Shown here: piece after piece, positions 5,026 through 8,300 of the stretch
Numbering within the stretch: position 1 is the first letter of the stretch
Layout of the letters: each line of letters opens with the position of its first letter
Assembly: GCA_002422955.1 (NCBI GenBank)
Contig: DITY01000025.1
Span: 1-8,300, forward strand
Source: Planctomycetaceae bacterium UBA6172
GTDB lineage: Bacteria > Planctomycetota > Planctomycetia > Pirellulales > Pirellulaceae
DNA length: 8,300 nucleotides
Direction of reading: 5' to 3'
The notes under the pieces: model-generated
Databases searched by the model: none
What the model was told of the DNA's origin: nothing
Seen by the model: only the letters and a program-made list of their open reading frames with translations
Made by a program: the position numbers and the translations under genes

Positions 5026-6711
5026 ATGAATCCGCGACGAGCCCTGCTGGCGATGCTGATCGCCGGTGGCTATTCACTTCCCACGTCCGAGGCCGGCTGC
5101 CTCGACTGGCTGTTCTGCAAGTCGACGCCATCTCCGGCACCGACCGCCGTCGGCGTCGCCCCCATGGGTAGTGTCACGCCGCTGGGGCCTGCGGTTCCCG
5201 TCGGGCCACCGGTTCAGTTCCAAGGCGGCGTCAGTCAATTCCCAACCCAAACGGCTCCGTACCAAGCCGCGATGAATCCGTGGGGGCCCGCCCAGTTCAA
5301 CAACCCGTCGGTGCTTAGCGGCATGCCGGTCAATCCGAACGCGGCTCAGATCTCGGGCTTTCGCGGGGTCATGCCTCCGCCCATGACGACCATGCCAGCC
5401 GTGGCTCCCACGTGGTGGGGCAGCACGGCGCCGCAAACGAGCTACAACGCCGCGGCCGCCTTCCAGGCTCCGGCCACCGTCCAACCGCCGACGACCACCG
5501 GAAATTGGTCGCACCCGATGCAAACCACGCCGCTGCCGCCACCCGAATACCAAGGCGGTGTCTTCGGCAAGGTCTGGGGCAACGGATACGACACGAGCGT
5601 CAACAACGTGCCGACGACGGTCTTCCGACCGGTGCAGCAGATCGATCCTCAGACCGGTCAAATGGTGATCGTCCAGCAGCCCTGCACCACGACGACGCAG
5701 CAGGTTCAGCGAACGCCTTACAGCACGATGCAGCCCGCGCCCGTGCCAACTTCACCGCAGACCTACGCGGGTGAACCGAGCTGCGGTCGCGAAATGCCCA
5801 ATTACTACGGCCCCGGCGCAGTAGCGCCGCCAGCCACCTACGCGCCGCAAACCAACACGGCGCCGCCGGCCGGCTACGCGCCGCCCGCGACGAACGTGTT
5901 GCCGCCGACCATGGCCGCGCCGCCGGCCACTTACGCGCCACCGACGACCTACGCGCCGCAGTCGTCGACTTACCCGAACGGTTACGGGTCGGGGACGATC
6001 GGGTCGGGTGTCACCCAAGCGACCGCGCTGGACGCTGCCGCGACCAACGGCTTTGGGACCAGCACGCCGAACTCGTTGGGCGTGACCCTGCCGCCACCGC
6101 CGACCGGCAGCTACACCGCCCCCGCGACCGGTAGCTACTCGGCTCCCGCGACCGGTAGCTATTCGGCTCCCGCGACCGGAAGCTACTCGGCTCCCGCTAC
6201 CGGCGGTTCGAGTTCCACCGGTTCAGGCACAACCGGGACCGGCTCGAGTACCACGACGCCCACCGACGCGTCGAAGGTCGAGCAACCCCGCTTGGAAGCG
6301 CCGCCGCTGAGTTCGAATTACAACCAGGGCTCCGCAGCCAATCCGGGCTCCGCTTGGGGCACCCCGAACACGCCCTCCAAATCGGTTTCGGCGAAGTATT
6401 CCGATCTCCCTCCGATCCCGGCATCGGACGCCTACCAGCCGCCAGCCTGGAACGGTTCGGGAGCCGGCGGCGGTACCAACCCCTCGGGTCAACCATCCGC
6501 GACACCCGCGCCGCGGATCTCGCCCCCATCATGGAACGATCGCACGGCGATGCGGATCGGCGAACCGAACCGCGTTGTCAATGAACCCTCCCCCACGGTC
6601 GCTCCCGCATCATGGCAGCAACCCTATTCCACGCCGCAACCGGCACCTGTCAAACGCACCCCCCCACGCGACGACAGCGGTTGGGTGGCTTTGCCCCCGG
6701 CCGGCCGATAA
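5026..6711 (+). CDS. Secreted Pro/Thr/Ala/Gly-rich low-complexity protein, function unknown
   Basis: I do not recognise an enzymatic family. From the ATG at 5026 the product is 561 aa, beginning with a short signal peptide (MNPRRALLAMLIAGGYSLPT). It is followed by SEAGCLDWLFCK, which has two Cys and no good lipobox (Glu at -3), so ordinary signal peptidase cleavage is more likely than lipidation. The rest is rich in Pro, Thr, Ala, Ser, Gly and Gln with no predicted membrane segment, suggesting an extended, disordered envelope or cell-surface protein. FRPVQQIDPQTGQMVIVQQP (200-219) followed by CTTTTQQVQRTPYST resembles a motif I associate from memory with planctomycete hypothetical proteins. 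Repeats occupy about 267-311 (APPATYAP-like) and 360-391 (TGSYSAPA units). The frame extends to a TTG at 4897 and an ATG at 4945, rejected because they bury the signal peptide. No ribosome binding site is evident. Coding is supported by the signal peptide and in-phase repeats; the function is open. Confidence 0.8.
   Translation: MNPRRALLAMLIAGGYSLPTSEAGCLDWLFCKSTPSPAPTAVGVAPMGSVTPLGPAVPVGPPVQFQGGVSQFPTQTAPYQAAMNPWGPAQFNNPSVLSGMPVNPNAAQISGFRGVMPPPMTTMPAVAPTWWGSTAPQTSYNAAAAFQAPATVQPPTTTGNWSHPMQTTPLPPPEYQGGVFGKVWGNGYDTSVNNVPTTVFRPVQQIDPQTGQMVIVQQPCTTTTQQVQRTPYSTMQPAPVPTSPQTYAGEPSCGREMPNYYGPGAVAPPATYAPQTNTAPPAGYAPPATNVLPPTMAAPPATYAPPTTYAPQSSTYPNGYGSGTIGSGVTQATALDAAATNGFGTSTPNSLGVTLPPPPTGSYTAPATGSYSAPATGSYSAPATGSYSAPATGGSSSTGSGTTGTGSSTTTPTDASKVEQPRLEAPPLSSNYNQGSAANPGSAWGTPNTPSKSVSAKYSDLPPIPASDAYQPPAWNGSGAGGGTNPSGQPSATPAPRISPPSWNDRTAMRIGEPNRVVNEPSPTVAPASWQQPYSTPQPAPVKRTPPRDDSGWVALPPAGR
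5824..5958 (+). repeat. Imperfect APPATYAP-type repeats in the secreted protein
   Basis: The encoded segment runs through APPATYAP, APPAGYAP, APPATYAP and PTTYAP with degenerate spacers. GCGCCGCCxGCC-like blocks recur in the DNA. The copies have diverged more than the 24-bp array downstream, which suggests an older expansion of a Pro-Tyr-Ala motif. Confidence 0.6.
6103..6198 (+). repeat. 24-bp in-frame tandem repeat, four copies
   Basis: Four consecutive 24-bp units (6103-6126, 6127-6150, 6151-6174, 6175-6198), each beginning ACCGG, encode TGSYTAPA followed by three copies of TGSYSAPA. A partial fifth unit begins at 6199. Units 2 and 3 differ at one base, a silent TAC/TAT change; unit 4 differs from unit 2 at two silent sites; unit 1 is most diverged. 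Near identity at the DNA level points to recent slippage or unequal crossing-over, so copy number may vary between strains. Confidence 0.9.
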
Positions 6712-6770
6712 CCGATCGGACCTACGTCGCGTGTCGCCTTCGGTCCGAATGCGGCAGCGACCGGAGCGAA

Positions 6771-6806
6771 ATGACGGTCGGGGTGATAGAATGATGGTCG
6801 GGGCGA
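6771..6806 (+). repeat. Two direct repeats with 20-bp period upstream of the PSCyt1/DUF1549 gene
   Basis: ATGACGGTCGGGGTGA (6771-6786) recurs as ATGATGGTCGGGGCGA (6791-6806), 14 of 16 bases identical, with starts 20 bp apart (about two helical turns). The copies flank the core of the extended -10 candidate at 6784-6792. The arrangement resembles a tandem operator, but two copies could also be a local duplication. Confidence 0.5.
6784..6792 (+). promoter_or_regulatory. Extended -10 promoter candidate for the PSCyt1/DUF1549 gene
   Basis: TGATAGAAT contains the TGn extension and a 5/6 match to TATAAT (TAGAAT, 6787-6792). No -35 match is found 17 nt upstream, which is acceptable for an extended -10 promoter. 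Transcription would begin near 6799, about 70 nt before the proposed GTG start. Confidence 0.35.
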
Positions 6807-6868
6807 ATCGACAGTCCGCCCCTCCCGCCTGATCATCTCCCATCCTCCCGTCCCCATCGGTGGTTGCC

Positions 6869-8300
6869 GTGTCGCTTCACGGACAGGTCTCAACCTTCCA
6901 TTCGGCCATCCAGCCGCTCCGCCCCGCCCGTCCGGTCGTCACCCTCCGGCGGACCGGGACTGGTTCCCGCAGCTGGCTGCTTTGCGGTTGGCTGATGACG
7001 TTGCTGCTGCAGCCCAGTGCCGCGAACGCCGAGGAAACGGACGCTGCCCAACCCGCGGTGGCGGCACCGATCGCCGCGGCGGAAGGTGAACGGTTCTTCG
7101 AAGATCGTGTCCGGCCGATCTTGGCCGAGCATTGCCAGGGCTGCCACGGTGCGGACAAGCAGCATGGCGGATTGCGTCTCGATTCCTGGACCAGCCTGAG
7201 CGAGACGAGCGACTCGGCGCCGGTGGTGATCGCGGGCGACGCCGACGCGAGCCTGCTGATCCGCGCGGTTCGTCGCGAAGAAGGCCTGGCGATGCCGCCT
7301 GACGCGGAGTTAACGGCGGAGCAGATCGAGGCGCTGAGCCATTGGGTTCGCCTCGGTGCCCCCTGGCCTCAAGGCGAGCCGATCCCGTCGGAGGAAGCGG
7401 CGCAGCGGGCTCTCGCGCACTGGGCCTTTCAACCCGTGGTACGACCCGAATTGCCCGCGGTCCGCGATGACGCATGGGTCCGCACGCCGGTCGATCAGTT
7501 CGTCCTGGCGGCCTTAGAAGCGCAGCAGTTGGCCCCCTCACCGGCAGCAGACCGCCGCACGTTGATTCGCCGCGCCAGTTATCTGGTTACCGGCCTGCCA
7601 CCGACGCAGGAAGCGATCGATCGATTCGTCGCGTCGCAGGAACCGGACGCCTATCCGAAACTGGTCGAGGAATTGCTCGGCTCGGCTCAATTTGGCGAAC
7701 AATGGGCGCGGATGTGGCTGGACGTCGCGCGGTACTCGGATTCCAAAGGCTATGTCTACGCCCGCGAGCATCGTTTTTGGACGCACGCCTGGGCCTACCG
7801 TGACTGGGTCGTCGACTCGTTCAATCGCGATCGGCCCTACAACGAATTTCTGTTGCTGCAATTGGCTGCCGACCAAGTCGCCGAGTCGCCCAAGGATTTG
7901 GCGGCGATGGGATTCCTGACACTGGGACGACGGTTCTTGGGTGTCCGCCCCGACGTCATCGACGATCGGATCGATGCGGTCTCGCGCGGCATGATGGGTT
8001 TGACGGTCGCCTGCGCCCGGTGCCATGACCACAAGTACGACCCGATCCCGACCGCCGATTATTACTCGCTGTATGGCGTCTTCGATAGTTGCCTAGAGAA
8101 CGAACGTTCGATCGGCGACCCGAGCCAGTTGGACGCCGCCTACGTCGAGGAGTTGCAACGTCGCCAGCAGGCCCTCGCTAAACGCATCGCCGAGATTCGC
8201 AAGGATACTTCGGACCGTGCCCGCGAGCGTGTCGGCGATTACCTGGCCGCGCAGTTCGAACTCGAGAAGTATCCTGGCGAGGCGTTCAATCAACTGTTCA
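6869..8300 (+). CDS. Exported PSCyt1/DUF1549 (planctomycete cytochrome c-like) protein, partial at 3' end
   Basis: This belongs to the large planctomycete family of exported proteins with a cytochrome c-like PSCyt1 segment, a DUF1549 (PSCyt2) domain and usually a C-terminal DUF1553 (PSD1). Biochemical function is unproven; members are often near sulfatases and DUF1501 proteins. 477 residues are visible and the frame is open at the edge. The signal peptide covers about residues 34-54 (hydrophobic WLLCGWLMTLLL, cleavage near ANA/EE). PSCyt1 follows: FFEDRVRPILAEHCQGCHGA with haem-binding CQGCH at 89-93, then the distal AMPPDAELT that could supply an axial Met. DUF1549 begins near TPVDQFVLAAL (207), with SAQFGEQWARMWLDVARYSD and a second CxxCH, CARCH (382-386), in ACARCHDHKYDPI. 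A charged, probably coiled-coil stretch ends the visible part. The frame opens after a TGA at 6830-6832; possible starts are GTG 6860 and GTG 6869, while ATG 6995 would remove most of the signal peptide. I chose 6869; the start is uncertain. Confidence 0.9.
   Translation, partial: MSLHGQVSTFHSAIQPLRPARPVVTLRRTGTGSRSWLLCGWLMTLLLQPSAANAEETDAAQPAVAAPIAAAEGERFFEDRVRPILAEHCQGCHGADKQHGGLRLDSWTSLSETSDSAPVVIAGDADASLLIRAVRREEGLAMPPDAELTAEQIEALSHWVRLGAPWPQGEPIPSEEAAQRALAHWAFQPVVRPELPAVRDDAWVRTPVDQFVLAALEAQQLAPSPAADRRTLIRRASYLVTGLPPTQEAIDRFVASQEPDAYPKLVEELLGSAQFGEQWARMWLDVARYSDSKGYVYAREHRFWTHAWAYRDWVVDSFNRDRPYNEFLLLQLAADQVAESPKDLAAMGFLTLGRRFLGVRPDVIDDRIDAVSRGMMGLTVACARCHDHKYDPIPTADYYSLYGVFDSCLENERSIGDPSQLDAAYVEELQRRQQALAKRIAEIRKDTSDRARERVGDYLAAQFELEKYPGEAFNQLF

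Noticed and set aside
5074..5096. Possible lipoprotein anchor (SEAGC) in the Pro/Thr-rich protein
   Set aside because: Position -3 relative to Cys is Glu, which does not fit the lipobox [LVI][AST][GA]C; ordinary signal-peptide cleavage is preferred.
6103..6198. CRISPR-like array
   Set aside because: The 24-bp units are contiguous without spacers and in phase with a coding frame, so this is a protein-coding tandem repeat.
6705..6719. Hairpin overlapping the stop codon of the Pro/Thr-rich gene (CCGAT/ATCGG)
   Set aside because: Only five base pairs with a five-base loop and no T-run; too short to call a terminator in GC-rich DNA.
6947..7006. Possible twin-arginine (Tat) export signal in the PSCyt1 protein
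   Set aside because: RR at residues 27-28 is followed by TGTGSRSW rather than the x-F-L-K type consensus, so an ordinary Sec signal is more likely.

Overview
The window looks like a high-GC chromosomal stretch from a planctomycete, probably in the Pirellulales/Rhodopirellula neighbourhood. The strongest evidence is the 3' gene, whose layout is exported, a PSCyt1-type CxxCH segment, then a DUF1549 (PSCyt2) domain. That architecture is characteristic of planctomycetes and a few relatives. A large Pro/Thr/Ala-rich secreted protein and mostly weak or absent Shine-Dalgarno sequences fit the same picture. I see no rRNA, tRNA, CRISPR array, transposase, integrase or phage gene.

Layout. (1) Positions 1-488, minus strand: N-terminal half of a ribose/xylose-type ABC sugar permease, cut by the window edge. 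(2) 544-2526, minus strand: a 660-aa predicted lipoprotein with an uncharacterised N-terminal half and a C-terminal alpha/beta-hydrolase (lipase/esterase) domain. It lies 55 bp upstream of the permease on the same strand. (3) 2527-3063: a 537-bp divergent intergenic region with two TTGACC-17-TATnnT promoter candidates on the plus strand and a perfect 9-bp inverted repeat at the likely transcription start of the next gene. (4) 3064-4722, plus strand: an exported S41 C-terminal processing protease with PDZ domain and Ser/Lys dyad. (5) 4723-5025: a 303-bp spacer with two GC-rich hairpins, probably ending the protease transcript. (6) 5026-6711, plus strand: a 561-aa secreted low-complexity protein containing a 24-bp in-frame tandem repeat. 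(7) 6712-6868: a short spacer with an extended -10 promoter candidate flanked by a 20-bp-period direct repeat. (8) 6869 to the window end, plus strand: the exported PSCyt1/DUF1549 protein, open at the 3' edge.

Working together. Every complete gene encodes an envelope or exported protein: lipoprotein hydrolase, periplasmic protease, secreted Pro-rich protein and exported haem-motif protein. The truncated one encodes an inner-membrane transporter. The spacers and separate promoter candidates suggest mostly independent transcription units, except possibly lipase-permease. I found no clear multi-gene novel system. The best leads are the architectures of the lipoprotein and the secreted repeat protein, and the two promoter-linked repeat structures at 2935-2994 and 6771-6806.
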